64,000 nt of DNA, taken from Acidimicrobiales bacterium. Lineage in GTDB: Bacteria; Actinomycetota; Acidimicrobiia; Acidimicrobiales; Poriferisodalaceae. Positions 1-8,375 of this stretch are shown here, piece after piece (position 1 is the first letter of the stretch; each line of letters begins with the position of its first letter). The translations under genes were made by a program, and so were the position numbers. The notes below the pieces were generated by a model that saw only the letters and a list, made by a program, of their open reading frames with translations, was not told the origin of the DNA and did no database searches. The DNA lies in contig JAAZYR010000002.1 in the NCBI GenBank assembly GCA_014239555.1, forward strand, positions 222,357 through 286,356, written 5' to 3'.

Positions 1-300
1 GACGACATGCGAGCACGATTTGTTCCGCGCTACGGCCACTATTGGAACTTCGTTGATCAATTGATTAGTGACAACACCGGCGGAAAAGTCCAAATGCCTT
101 TCGATCTCGAATCATTTCTTGCTGGGCCGGCGGTAGCCGGAAGTTCCCAAGAATGCATTGACCGCATGGGAGAACTACATGACCTTCTCGGACACAACCG
201 ACAGTTGTTCATGTTCGACATAGGTGGCATATCTGACAGCGAACTAGAAGAGACCGTTCGAAGATTCGGTGCAGAGGTACTCCCTCACCTTCCTGATTAA
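1..300 (+). CDS. LLM-class flavin-dependent oxidoreductase, C-terminal fragment
   Basis: This is the last ~99 codons of a gene whose frame is open to the left window edge and ends at TAA. The tail pattern, a helix followed by a motif like AGSSQECIDRMGEL, then LFMFDIGG and a final ETVRRFGAEVLPHL segment, is characteristic of the C-terminus of bacterial luciferase-like (LLM) F420- or FMN-dependent monooxygenases, where the 'GtPeevae' type helix precedes the last beta-alpha unit of the TIM barrel. Substrate and cofactor cannot be told from this part. It converges on the flavin-binding gene at 304-957 with only 3 bases between the stop codons. Confidence 0.8.
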   Translation, partial: DDMRARFVPRYGHYWNFVDQLISDNTGGKVQMPFDLESFLAGPAVAGSSQECIDRMGELHDLLGHNRQLFMFDIGGISDSELEETVRRFGAEVLPHLPD

Positions 301-303
301 CCT

Positions 304-957
304 TTATCGCCGCCACTGCAAAATATGTTCAGGCGTGGCGATACCTTCTCTCAACTGCGGATCGGGTACCGGTGTTCCCACTTTGATACCGAGCGGAAGA
401 ACCCCCGCCCACGTGTCAAGTTCATGATCTTCAGCATCGTCCACAGGTGGACCTGTACGAATCTTGGCCGACGCCTCACTCAAACTCATCGACAAGACCA
501 GCGTGCCTTTGATTTCTTTTTCGTGATGCGGACGAGTTCCCGCTACTCGGCCTGGAATCACGTGATCACTAATGACGTCAAGTGCCCGAGAACGCTCATC
601 CAAGTCCTCAACGGGCAACGCCTCACCCATAACAACAACTGAGCGATAGTTCATCGAATGGTGAAATAACGATCTAGCCACCACGATTGCGTCGATAAGA
701 CTGATAGTGACACACAACTCAACGGCACTTCCTTCGCGCAAAAGACGGCTCGCCGGGGAGCCGTGAAGAAACAGGTTTTCTTCATCGCGCCCGTAGAGCA
801 TCGGAATAACCACTGGGCCCTTTTCGGTGGTTATCCCTACGTGAGCAAGCAGTCCTTCATCCAAAATTGAATAAATTGTCTCTTGGTCATAAAACCCTCG
901 GTCAGGCAGACGTCGAACCGTCGTCCGGCCCGACAAGGCCTGGTTTTTTGGACTCAT
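304..957 (-). CDS. Pyridoxamine 5'-phosphate oxidase-related FMN-binding protein
   Basis: A 217-residue protein of the flavin-nucleotide-binding (Pyridox_ox_2, NimA-like) family, with a split-barrel fold. Seen: the N-terminal pattern RGFYDQETIYSILDEG, then a GPVVIPMLYGRDEENLFLHGSPASRLL segment (described by its ends GPVVIP and SRLL, about residues 48-72) that matches the phosphate- and flavin-binding strand-turn of this family. Such proteins bind FMN or F420 and reduce small molecules; the substrate is unknown. The frame can be extended to a TTG at 963, but ATG 957 is chosen because a TAGGGT box (964-969) lies exactly 6 bases before it, as in a leaderless transcript. It is divergent from the flavoprotein gene at 994, with 36 bases between the two start codons. 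Confidence 0.85.
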   Translation of the reverse strand: MSPKNQALSGRTTVRRLPDRGFYDQETIYSILDEGLLAHVGITTEKGPVVIPMLYGRDEENLFLHGSPASRLLREGSAVELCVTISLIDAIVVARSLFHHSMNYRSVVVMGEALPVEDLDERSRALDVISDHVIPGRVAGTRPHHEKEIKGTLVLSMSLSEASAKIRTGPPVDDAEDHELDTWAGVLPLGIKVGTPVPDPQLREGIATPEHILQWRR

Positions 958-963
958 CGGCAA

Positions 964-969
964 ACCCTA
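964..969 (-). promoter_or_regulatory. -10 box (TAGGGT) of a leaderless promoter for the FMN-binding protein
   Basis: TAGGGT fits the actinobacterial TAnnnT -10 pattern and is followed by 6 bases and then ATG at 957, so transcription would begin at or next to the start codon. There is no Shine-Dalgarno sequence. This is an inference from spacing only. Confidence 0.5.
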
Positions 970-980
970 GCCCCCTCCAG

Positions 981-986
981 TACGGT
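981..986 (+). promoter_or_regulatory. -10 box (TACGGT) of a leaderless promoter for the acyl-CoA-dehydrogenase-like gene
   Basis: TACGGT lies 7 bases before ATG 994 and no convincing Shine-Dalgarno is present. The same hexamer, in the shared 12-mer CGAACTACGGTC, precedes the genes at 9427 and 13439. With the box on the other strand at 964-969 it forms a back-to-back divergent promoter in a 36-base intergenic space. Confidence 0.5.
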
Positions 987-993
987 GCCAGGT

Positions 994-2205
994 ATGGATA
1001 ATGATCCGGTCGCACACTTCTTCCCTAGCGACGAATCCGAACTTTATGTACATCCGGTGTTGGACGCCTTAGAAGCTCAAGCCGAAAATGCTGACCGAAC
1101 CAGAACAGTTGCCACGCAGGTGACCGAACAGTTGCGCGGCAGCGACGTCATGCGTATGGCAGCAACCGCTGAACTTGGAGGCGTTGAATCGTCGATCCTT
1201 TCTATGGGACGAGAGTTAGAGGCTGTCGCGTCGCGGTGTCCATCGACAGCGTGGTGTCTATGGAACCACTTGGCCGTGTTCCATCTCTTCGTAGGGACCT
1301 TGGGTCCCGAACACCACGAGTTTCTCCAAGAGATCGTGGAACGAGGCGAATGGGTTTCGTTCACCGCAGGGGCCGGCAGTGGTGTTCATGGCCGAATCGA
1401 AGGGGACGAAGCTGTCCTTAATGGCGCGGCGACCTTTGGCACTGGCAGTAGATACGCAGATCATTGTGGTGTCGTCTTTGCGGTTACCGGCGACGACGGG
1501 CAGCCTGTTCGACCGATGGATCTGCGTTTTTCAATCATTCCAAGTGACATCGAGGGTTTGAAGATTGAGCCAACCTGGGACGGGTCGGGCCTCCGAGCGT
1601 CAGCAACTGATGATCTCCACTACAGCGAGGTTCGAGTTCCATTAGACCGCTGCGTTCAGTGGTACGGAGCAAACCGAGCCGAATCTTTACGCACTGTGCC
1701 TGTTGTCCATCACCGCTATCGGGAAGATTGGGTCGGAATTTCAGATCTCTGGTTGGGCTGGATGGCGGTAGGGCTTGTACGTCGAGCCTTGCAAGAAGCC
1801 TCAGCGTCAACCCGCGAACGAAGAGTGATCATGGGAGGCAAGATGGTTGAGAAACCAACTGCCCAAATCAACATCGGCCGCTCTGCCGCTCTTCTTTCTT
1901 CTGCTCGCGCTGCCGTGGAAACGGCCTGCCTGGAGTTGGACAGACGAGTCGAGCGAGGCATCGTCCCCGACGAAGCAGACTATTTGCGTCAAATGTCGAT
2001 TGTTTCAATGAGCGTTGAGCAGTTAGCCGAGGCGATGCAACTCCTAGAACGAACTCAAGGGGGCAACGGACTTCGCGAAGGTGGAACTTTCGAGCGGAGG
2101 TACCGTGATTTTCGAGCGATGCCACTGCACATAAATGTTCATCAGGACCGTGTAACCCACCAACTTGGGCGTTTCGTCCTCGATATTGAACGAGACCCTT
2201 TCTAA
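994..2205 (+). CDS. Acyl-CoA dehydrogenase-fold flavoprotein (group D monooxygenase-like)
   Basis: 403 residues. The sequence follows the acyl-CoA dehydrogenase fold of flavin-dependent hydroxylases and monooxygenases related to HsaA and the C2 component of 4-hydroxyphenylacetate hydroxylase: helical N-terminal domain with CPSTAWCLWNH (~90), a beta domain with LNGAATFGTGSRYADHC (~145-165), and a C-terminal four-helix domain ending in ERTQGGNGL and a conserved arginine/histidine-rich tail (351-403). Proteins of this type use reduced flavin supplied by a partner reductase. No reductase is adjacent, though the FMN-binding protein is divergently transcribed. The frame extends upstream to 883, but that would run across the divergent promoter and into the neighbouring gene, so ATG 994 is preferred. 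Substrate unknown. Confidence 0.8.
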   Translation: MDNDPVAHFFPSDESELYVHPVLDALEAQAENADRTRTVATQVTEQLRGSDVMRMAATAELGGVESSILSMGRELEAVASRCPSTAWCLWNHLAVFHLFVGTLGPEHHEFLQEIVERGEWVSFTAGAGSGVHGRIEGDEAVLNGAATFGTGSRYADHCGVVFAVTGDDGQPVRPMDLRFSIIPSDIEGLKIEPTWDGSGLRASATDDLHYSEVRVPLDRCVQWYGANRAESLRTVPVVHHRYREDWVGISDLWLGWMAVGLVRRALQEASASTRERRVIMGGKMVEKPTAQINIGRSAALLSSARAAVETACLELDRRVERGIVPDEADYLRQMSIVSMSVEQLAEAMQLLERTQGGNGLREGGTFERRYRDFRAMPLHINVHQDRVTHQLGRFVLDIERDPF

Positions 2206-2286
2206 ACAGATCGGCTAGTTCGACACGACCCCCCAACTCGGATCTACGCTGACTTCGAGTCATACATTCTCAGGAGTTAGCTAGCA

Positions 2287-3981
2287 ATGAGTTACGACAT
2301 CGTCATCAAAGACGGATTCATCTTCGACGGCACTGGGGCACCTCGAGTGCGAGGAGATGTTGGCATCACCGAAGGTCGTGTAACGGCTGTAGGTCGAGTC
2401 AGCCACCGAGACGCAAGCCAAATAATTGACGCAACCGGCATGCACGTAGCGCCGGGTTTCATTGATCTACACACGCACTACGACGCACAAATTTTCTGGG
2501 ACCCTTACTGCACACTTTCGGGCTGGCACGGCATCACGTCAGTCGCGATCGGTAATTGCGGGTTCGGTTTTGCCCCAGTTGCACCAGAAATGCGCGAATA
2601 CGCGATGCGCTCGATGGTCCGCGTAGAAGCAATCCCTTACGACTCAATGGCGCAAGGTATGCCTTGGGATTGGGTGACCTTTCCCGAGTATCTGGACAGC
2701 TTGGACCGAACACCAAAAGCAATGAACATTCTTCCCTACGTGCCGATCGGTCCCATGCTGCTACAGGTGCTAGGCGTCGACGATGCCAAAGCGGGTCGCA
2801 TGCCGTCTGACGAGGAGCACGCTGAATTGGCAAATTTGTTGCGTGAGGCAATGGACGCAGGCGGCTGCGGTTGGTCAGCTCAAAGACTTCCTTCGACGGG
2901 GCCAGCGGCAGTGCAGCGCGATTGGGATGGCACACCCATGCCTACCGACATGATGAACGATGAGACTGCCAGAGTGTTAGCGAAAGTCTTAGCTGACCGT
3001 AATCAAGGTGTCGTTCAGATGACCCTGACAACCGATGACATCAAACATGATCTCGCACATCTCGAAGAGATTGCGTCAATAAGCGGACGCCCCCTATTAC
3101 ATAACGTGGTGCAAGCGTTCGAGGACAGACCTCATATCCACAAGCGTCAGATCGAATGGCTGGAACGCTGCAGAGAGCGTGGAATTCCGGTTTATGGCCA
3201 AGGGGTAACGAGCGATGCAGGGTTTACTTTCACGTTGGAAGACTGGAACCTCTACGACGACTCTGAGGCCTGGATGGAGGCCTGTATGGGGGACAAAGCC
3301 GAGCGTTTGGCGAAATTTTCTGACCCAGCGCGCCGCCAAGCTTTGAAGGAGAATCTGCCCGCAACCGCAACCGCTCCGCTCGGAACTGTAACGATTCTGT
3401 CCCCACGCTCAGAAGGTACAGAAAGATACCGGGAAATGTCAGTGGCTCAAGCTGCCGCAGAGACAGGGAAGCACGAAGTAGACGTCATGCTCGACATCGC
3501 AGTCGAAGATGACCTTGACACGTTATTTTTTGTTGCCCCGCCGCAAGGAAACAGTGACCTTCTTCGTGATGTCGTTAGTTATCCGCACATGTTGTTTGGC
3601 GTTTCTGATGGTGGTGCCCACACGAAATTTCTGACGGCTGGCCGGTACCCCACCGAAACTCTCACACAACAGGTACGTGACAACCAGTGGCTAACGTATG
3701 AAGAAGCCCATCGGCGTTTATCCGCTCTTCCAGCGCAGCTGGCTGGGTTCACAGACAGAGGTGTCATTAGGCAGGGGTGCCCAGCTGACCTCGTCGTGTA
3801 CGACCCTGAAAGCTTGAAGGTTCTGCCCATGGAGGTGGTGCATGACCTTCCCGGTGGTGAATGGCGACGTATCCAAAAAGCGTCCGGCTACCGCAACGTC
3901 ATAGTAAATGGGGAGATCACTATCGAAGGCGACACGCAAACCGAAACCTACAGCGGCAGACTTTTACGACACGGCCGCTAG
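2287..3981 (+). CDS. N-acyl-D-amino-acid deacylase / D-aminoacylase family amidohydrolase
   Basis: 564 residues, the usual length for the D-aminoacylase branch of the amidohydrolase superfamily. Seen: the N-terminal beta-sandwich opening YDIVIKDGFIFDGTG, the metal-binding HxH in APGFIDLHTHYD (His62 and His64), the GITSVAIGNCGFGFAP loop typical of these enzymes (~80-97), a late LFGVSDGGAHTKF with the catalytic Asp region (~437-449), and a C-terminal GCPADLVVYDP returning to the sandwich domain. Family members hydrolyse N-acyl-D-amino acids or related amides in the cytoplasm with one or two Zn ions; the actual substrate here is not known. An SD (CAGGAG) sits 10 bases before ATG 2287. It follows the flavoprotein gene by 81 bases on the same strand and may be cotranscribed. 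Confidence 0.85.
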   Translation: MSYDIVIKDGFIFDGTGAPRVRGDVGITEGRVTAVGRVSHRDASQIIDATGMHVAPGFIDLHTHYDAQIFWDPYCTLSGWHGITSVAIGNCGFGFAPVAPEMREYAMRSMVRVEAIPYDSMAQGMPWDWVTFPEYLDSLDRTPKAMNILPYVPIGPMLLQVLGVDDAKAGRMPSDEEHAELANLLREAMDAGGCGWSAQRLPSTGPAAVQRDWDGTPMPTDMMNDETARVLAKVLADRNQGVVQMTLTTDDIKHDLAHLEEIASISGRPLLHNVVQAFEDRPHIHKRQIEWLERCRERGIPVYGQGVTSDAGFTFTLEDWNLYDDSEAWMEACMGDKAERLAKFSDPARRQALKENLPATATAPLGTVTILSPRSEGTERYREMSVAQAAAETGKHEVDVMLDIAVEDDLDTLFFVAPPQGNSDLLRDVVSYPHMLFGVSDGGAHTKFLTAGRYPTETLTQQVRDNQWLTYEEAHRRLSALPAQLAGFTDRGVIRQGCPADLVVYDPESLKVLPMEVVHDLPGGEWRRIQKASGYRNVIVNGEITIEGDTQTETYSGRLLRHGR

Positions 3982-4021
3982 TTCGAAGTTTCGGTCAAAC
4001 AAAACACGCGAGCACTACAAC

Positions 4022-5056
4022 TCAGGTCATGCCAAGGAGTTCAGCTGCTTGTTGCGCTCTCTCCCCTACGGAGTCTCTCATCCGGTCCAAATCAATATCT
4101 TCATCTTGTTCACCTTGCTGTCCGGCGAGGTAGCGGGAATAAACCCCCTCACCGATACACGCTAAACGCCATTGAGCGAATGCTCGGTAGTAATTAATCG
4201 TGTCAACCTCAGAGTCCATAATGGTCGCGTAGCGCGAAGCCAACTCATCCTGAGTCAAAAAACCGGGGAGCCCCGTGCTTTCTGCATCCCCAGCAGGCTC
4301 CTTCTCCTGAGGGTCATGCCAGTATCCAAGGAGTCCGCCAAGGTCAGCCATCGGCTCACCCAGAGTGCAGAGTTCCCAATCCAACACGGCTACTACTGAC
4401 CCACTTGCATCGACCATGCAGTTTGATAACCGATAATCACCATGGGCGATCGTCGTAGGGTTTGGTTCGGGCATCACACGTATCAGTTCACGGGCAACCG
4501 CGTCGACGATGGGCATGTCACGGGTTCGTGAACTTTCCCATTGGCCGGACCACCGTTTCACTTGCCGTTCCACGTACCCGGTGCGCTTCGCAAAATCACC
4601 CAACCCCACTTCGTCAATATCCACTCGGTGCAATGCCGAAAGTGTGTCGATTAGCGATTCCGACATGGCTTTTCGAGCCGCCACATCCATTTCAGTAGCG
4701 ATGTCTAAATCTCGGACAACAATCCCATCGACGTAATGCATGACGTAAAAATCGCGCCCATTAACTGTTTCGTCTTGACAAAGACCAACCATTTCGGGGA
4801 CCGGCACGTCGCTATCGCGAAGTGCATGCATTAGTCGGTATTCCCGTGCCATGTCGTGAGCGGAAGGCAAAAGCGGACCAGTCGGAGGGCGGCGCAAAAC
4901 AAATCGGGTCCGGTCGTCATCATTGACGGCAAAGGTCATGTTGGACCTGCCGCCAGCAATCAACGTGAACGTCAACGCTCCACTAATTTCCGCATGTTCA
5001 CTAATCCACGACGTAACTTTTCCCGCCGCGATGATGTTGGGTAGGACTTCAGCCAT
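4022..5056 (-). CDS. APH-family phosphotransferase (ACAD10/11 kinase-domain-like)
   Basis: 344 residues with the choline/aminoglycoside kinase fold. Seen: FVLRRPPTGPLLPSAHDMAR (ATP-lysine strand and following loop), the Brenner motif HGDYRLSN (~205-212), and VLDWELCTLGEPMADLG, the metal-binding DWE equivalent of DFG. The RRPP-P-L-PSAHDM pattern is that of the kinase-like domain fused to or encoded beside acyl-CoA dehydrogenases in ACAD10/11-type systems, which phosphorylate 4-hydroxyacyl-CoAs. This link is from family knowledge. The neighbours upstream are a crotonase and an alcohol dehydrogenase on the same strand, which fits a hydroxyacyl-CoA role. An alternative start at 5107 would overlap the upstream stop by 14 bases; ATG 5056 gives the family's usual N-terminus. 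Confidence 0.8.
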   Translation of the reverse strand: MAEVLPNIIAAGKVTSWISEHAEISGALTFTLIAGGRSNMTFAVNDDDRTRFVLRRPPTGPLLPSAHDMAREYRLMHALRDSDVPVPEMVGLCQDETVNGRDFYVMHYVDGIVVRDLDIATEMDVAARKAMSESLIDTLSALHRVDIDEVGLGDFAKRTGYVERQVKRWSGQWESSRTRDMPIVDAVARELIRVMPEPNPTTIAHGDYRLSNCMVDASGSVVAVLDWELCTLGEPMADLGGLLGYWHDPQEKEPAGDAESTGLPGFLTQDELASRYATIMDSEVDTINYYRAFAQWRLACIGEGVYSRYLAGQQGEQDEDIDLDRMRDSVGERAQQAAELLGMT

Positions 5057-5093
5057 GCCTTGTATGTAGCAGAGTGGCCTGGGTTCGTGTCGC

Positions 5094-5864
5094 CTAGCTG
5101 TTTCCAAACCTCGGCGGTCGGCGTTCTCTTAGCGCCTTCATAGCCTCGCGATGATCTGCTGATCGTGTCGTCGCTACGTGGTTTGCCTGGATTTTTTCAA
5201 GATCGGGATGAACTCCAGCCAAATCATCAATCGCTTGCTTCGTCAATTTCACAGCGTCTGGCGCCAATTCGGAAATGACGTTGCATAGCTCTGCCACTCG
5301 AGAGTTCAAGTGGTCTGGCTCAATAATTTCGGTGAGGTAGCCCATGGCAAGCAACTCAGGCGCCCTTATCGTCTCTCCGGTCAAGAAAATACGTTTTGTG
5401 GCGGAAGGGCCGATACGTTCAACGAATCTTTGTAACCCCGTCGCGTAGTACTGCAGCCCTATTCGGGTAGCTGGCATAGCCAGGGCAACGTGGCTCGCTG
5501 CCAATCTCATGTCGCAGGCAAGGGCCAGGTCGGTGCCTCCCCCGTGCACATTGCCGTTGATGACCGCAATCGTGGGTATTGCCACTTTCGCTAAAGCGTC
5601 ACACACTTCACCAAATCCGAACTTTGGTCGGTCTCCTTGGGCGAGTGCCCCTAGGTGATAGCCGGAGCACCAAGATGGGCCGTGAGCTTCGATCGTCAAA
5701 CTACGTAGCGACGGGTCGGCCTCCACAGCCGCCAAATGAGCCATTACGGCCTCTAAGTCTGGGGGACCTAAGCGGTTTCGTTTTTCGGGCCTTCGCAGAA
5801 AGATTTGAGCACGACTTTCGAGAACTTCAAGACTCGGTACATCCCCTTCGCTGTTTGCAGTCAT
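5094..5864 (-). CDS. Enoyl-CoA hydratase/isomerase (crotonase) family protein
   Basis: 256 residues of the crotonase fold. The first oxyanion-hole segment is HGPSWCSGYHLG (~65-76) and the second is NGNVHGGGTDLALACDMRLAA (roughly 100-120), both in the expected order. The region that carries the catalytic PE in classical hydratases reads MPATRIGLQYYATG, so the second catalytic glutamate is absent and the reaction may be isomerisation, hydrolysis or C-C cleavage instead of hydration. The start is set at ATG 5864, 2 bases after the upstream alcohol dehydrogenase stop; an upstream extension to 5909 would overlap that gene by 41 bases. Substrate unknown. Confidence 0.8.
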   Translation of the reverse strand: MTANSEGDVPSLEVLESRAQIFLRRPEKRNRLGPPDLEAVMAHLAAVEADPSLRSLTIEAHGPSWCSGYHLGALAQGDRPKFGFGEVCDALAKVAIPTIAVINGNVHGGGTDLALACDMRLAASHVALAMPATRIGLQYYATGLQRFVERIGPSATKRIFLTGETIRAPELLAMGYLTEIIEPDHLNSRVAELCNVISELAPDAVKLTKQAIDDLAGVHPDLEKIQANHVATTRSADHREAMKALRERRPPRFGNS

Positions 5865-5868
5865 CGGT

Positions 5869-6969
5869 TTAATCAAACACCAATATTGAGCGTCCCGCGA
5901 CGCGACCATTCTCTAGATCGTCAACCGCTCGCCCAATGTCGTCTATCGAATAGCGCTGAGTGACTAAAGCATCGAGGTCGAGGATGCCTTTACGGTGCCA
6001 ATCAATGAACCGAGGTAAGTCTTCTCCTGGTGCACACGAACCGCCCAGACTGCAGATGTAGGAGCGTTCGCCGAGAAACATATATCGACTGTCCAGTTCG
6101 ATTGGAGTCTGTGGTACCCCTACCAGCACAGCGGTTCCACCTTTAGATTGCCCGAACTCGCCGCTGCGAGTCATTTCAGATATTTGTCGCATCGTGGATG
6201 CGTGCCCGATGCAGTCAAACGCGTAGTCGACTCCAGCTATAGGTTGTCGCAAGACGTCGAACTGGTTGGCAATATCAGTTAGGTCTCGTACGGCTGCAAC
6301 GGGATCGACTTGTGAAGCATTCACACCGTGGGTGGCTCCAAATTTTTTGGCAAAGTCAAGCTTGTCGTCATCCAAGTCGACAGCAATGATTGGGTCGGCA
6401 CCAAGGTGCGCAGCGGCGGCTACTGCCGAGAGACCGACACCTCCGGCGCCAATTATGGCGACGCTGTCGCCGCTTTGAACTTTTGCGGTGTGTAGCACCG
6501 CGCCGGCGCCGGTAATCACCGCGCATCCGATGATGCTGCTTGCTTCGCGATCAATGTCGGATGGGACCTTCACCACATACATCTCGTCAGCGATGGCGTG
6601 CGTCGCCCAAGTGAAAACGTTGCTACTTGTCGCAGTGCGGCCATCGGGGAGATCGACACTGGCAGGAGCTCCTTGACGGCGAGCCTGGGTTTGGTCTTTG
6701 GGCACCCAAGTCACCATCACGGTATCTCCCGGTTGTAGATCTGCGACCGACGTTCCGACAGCAACAACTTCGCCTGTTGATTCGTGACCCAGAACAACAG
6801 GCGCCGGTCGAGGATTGTGAATGACGTGAAGTTGGCTGTGGCAAATTCCCGAGGCGAACTGTCGCACTACCACCTGATGTGGTGCAGGATCAGGAAGGCT
6901 TACATCGATTACTTCGAGCGGTTGATTCTGTTCTTCGGGGACAACCACCACTCGAGCGTCGGTCGGCAT
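5869..6969 (-). CDS. Zn-dependent alcohol dehydrogenase (MDR family) without the structural-zinc lobe
   Basis: 366 residues, class III-like medium-chain dehydrogenase. Seen: catalytic-zinc residues in GICHSQLHVIH (Cys43) and LGHESTGEV (His62, Glu63), the third ligand in SIIGCAVITGAGAV, the Rossmann motif IIGAGGVGLSAVAAAA (~172-187) and an acidic IAVDLDDDK after it, which predicts NAD(H) preference. The usual four-cysteine structural zinc loop expected after MVTWVPK (~105-125) is missing; that segment reads KDQTQARRQGAPAS and has no cysteine. The nearest relatives by eye are the ADHs of fatty-alcohol and mycothiol/formaldehyde type. SD TAGGAG is 9 bases before the ATG. The gene leads a crotonase gene with a 4-base gap. 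Confidence 0.88.
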   Translation of the reverse strand: MPTDARVVVVPEEQNQPLEVIDVSLPDPAPHQVVVRQFASGICHSQLHVIHNPRPAPVVLGHESTGEVVAVGTSVADLQPGDTVMVTWVPKDQTQARRQGAPASVDLPDGRTATSSNVFTWATHAIADEMYVVKVPSDIDREASSIIGCAVITGAGAVLHTAKVQSGDSVAIIGAGGVGLSAVAAAAHLGADPIIAVDLDDDKLDFAKKFGATHGVNASQVDPVAAVRDLTDIANQFDVLRQPIAGVDYAFDCIGHASTMRQISEMTRSGEFGQSKGGTAVLVGVPQTPIELDSRYMFLGERSYICSLGGSCAPGEDLPRFIDWHRKGILDLDALVTQRYSIDDIGRAVDDLENGRVAGRSILVFD

Positions 6970-7038
6970 GATGCTTCTCCTACTTTCGTGAGTGCTTCAA
7001 AAGCTACTTCCGTTCGTTTGTCTTGACGAATAGTTGCG

Positions 7039-7509
7039 CTATGCCGGAAGTTGTAAGGGTCGACCATCAATGTCGGGGCGGCTGTCGGTTGATAACCACA
7101 ATTGCACCGGTTCGCCGTCGGGCCAGAGCTGAGCCCGGACCATGGGTCGCGCATCTAGAGTTCCACCTGTAACGTCATCGATCTGCCCCGAAAAAACAAT
7201 CTGGTTGCCGTTCGAACATCCCAACACCGCCAAAGCTTGCGAAAGGTCGCCGAGATGTATGCCGATGCGCATCTTTCGACCAGGGTCGTTGATCTCACGT
7301 TGAGTTCGCCATTGGGCAATCACGGCAGCTTCTACTGCATTTGCGGGATCCTCGAAACAACCAACGAAGAACGTTTCGTGGTCAACAATTAATGCCCCCA
7401 TGGACTCGAAGATCTCTGTCACTAGCTCACTTGGCTCGACACTTTGGGGAATACCCACGATCTCATAGTCGATGCATGCATATGTGAGGATGCGCGTCGC
7501 TTCGTCCAT
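7039..7509 (-). CDS. Small protein with a degenerate class III adenylate/guanylate cyclase-like domain
   Basis: 156 residues. The middle of the protein (DHETFFVGCFEDPANAVEAA, then REINDPGRKMRIGIHLGDL, about residues 42-90) closely follows the pattern of bacterial class III nucleotide cyclases, where a strand reading '..F.s..dAv.cA...Q..l......l.vRiGiH.Gd' leads into the dimer interface. The metal-binding aspartates of the first strand and the catalytic Asn/Arg of the last helix are not visible, so enzymatic activity is doubtful. A later DARPMVRAQLWPDGEPVQLW segment (ends DARP and VQLW) has no match I recognise. It could be a regulatory or vestigial cyclase domain. The function is unknown. It lies between an alpha/beta hydrolase (28 bases upstream) and the alcohol dehydrogenase. 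Confidence 0.6.
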   Translation of the reverse strand: MDEATRILTYACIDYEIVGIPQSVEPSELVTEIFESMGALIVDHETFFVGCFEDPANAVEAAVIAQWRTQREINDPGRKMRIGIHLGDLSQALAVLGCSNGNQIVFSGQIDDVTGGTLDARPMVRAQLWPDGEPVQLWLSTDSRPDIDGRPLQLPA

Positions 7510-7537
7510 AAGGCATCTACGGGTTTCGAGACCTCAT

Positions 7538-8362
7538 CTATTTTGCCGGCGCAACGCTAGAGAGAAACTTGAGTACCGCCGCTACAAAGATGTCGTTACG
7601 GTCACCCGCCACCATATGAGCAGCATTGCCAACATTTTCATACTCAGAATGAGGTACGAGTTTTATGTAGGCATTGGCGCCCTCTTCTGAAAGCACGTCG
7701 CTGAGTCCTCCCCGAACCAACAAGGACGGGCATCGAACATTTCTTGCAGCCTCTTCTTGACGCGGTATCCGATCAGCTATTGATCTTTTGCGTTGCATAA
7801 ATTCTGGATCCCAATGCCACCGGTACCGACCATCAGGCCATAAACGCACGTTTTTTGCGAGACCATCTAGCGTGCGCGGTCGCTTCCGGTGCGGTTGATA
7901 GTTCGCGATCGCTTCGGCTACTTCGTCAAGAGATGAAAACCCGTCCGGTGCTTGACCCATGAAGTCTCTGATCTTCCGCACGCCGGATATTTCGATCCGA
8001 GGCGCAGTGTCGACCAACACCAATGCGGTTGCGTCAACGCGTCCTTCACCTACGGCCGTCAAAGACGTACCGCCTCCCATTGAGGCACCAACAAGAATGG
8101 GTTTTTGTCCAAAATGTTCGGTGACGGCAACGAGGTCATCAACAAGCACGTCAGTTGAGTAATCACCATCGGGAGCCCATTCGCTGTCCCCGTGTCCTCT
8201 GGCGTCAAGACTGATTGCTTGGTAGCCAGCATCGGCCAACATCTGACCCGCGCTCTTCCATGCGTGACGCGTTTGTCCGCCACCGTGTTGCAAGATCACG
8301 AGTGGACCAGAATCACCGTAAATATCGGCCGCGACGTGGACTCCGCCCGTTGCGGGGATCAT
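7538..8362 (-). CDS. Alpha/beta-fold hydrolase
   Basis: 274 residues. Seen: oxyanion-hole HGGGQTRHAW (~26-35), LDARGHGDSEW (~52-62), nucleophile elbow VGASMGGG with Ser94, a helical cap region, and the catalytic histidine in GNAAHMVAGD (~249). This is the pattern of the esterase, epoxide-hydrolase and haloperoxidase-like branch of the fold; the substrate cannot be told. The frame is open from a GTG at 8416, but the first 18 codons would span a perfect 9-bp hairpin (8376-8400), and family members start at the MIPATGG position, so ATG 8362 is chosen. It follows the GrdB-like gene by about 60 bases with the hairpin between. Confidence 0.82.
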   Translation of the reverse strand: MIPATGGVHVAADIYGDSGPLVILQHGGGQTRHAWKSAGQMLADAGYQAISLDARGHGDSEWAPDGDYSTDVLVDDLVAVTEHFGQKPILVGASMGGGTSLTAVGEGRVDATALVLVDTAPRIEISGVRKIRDFMGQAPDGFSSLDEVAEAIANYQPHRKRPRTLDGLAKNVRLWPDGRYRWHWDPEFMQRKRSIADRIPRQEEAARNVRCPSLLVRGGLSDVLSEEGANAYIKLVPHSEYENVGNAAHMVAGDRNDIFVAAVLKFLSSVAPAK

Positions 8363-8375
8363 CCTGTGCGGCTCT

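Noticed and set aside
883..993. Upstream extension of the flavoprotein gene to 883
   Set aside because: It would overlap the divergent FMN-binding gene and its promoter, and the extra residues do not match the family.
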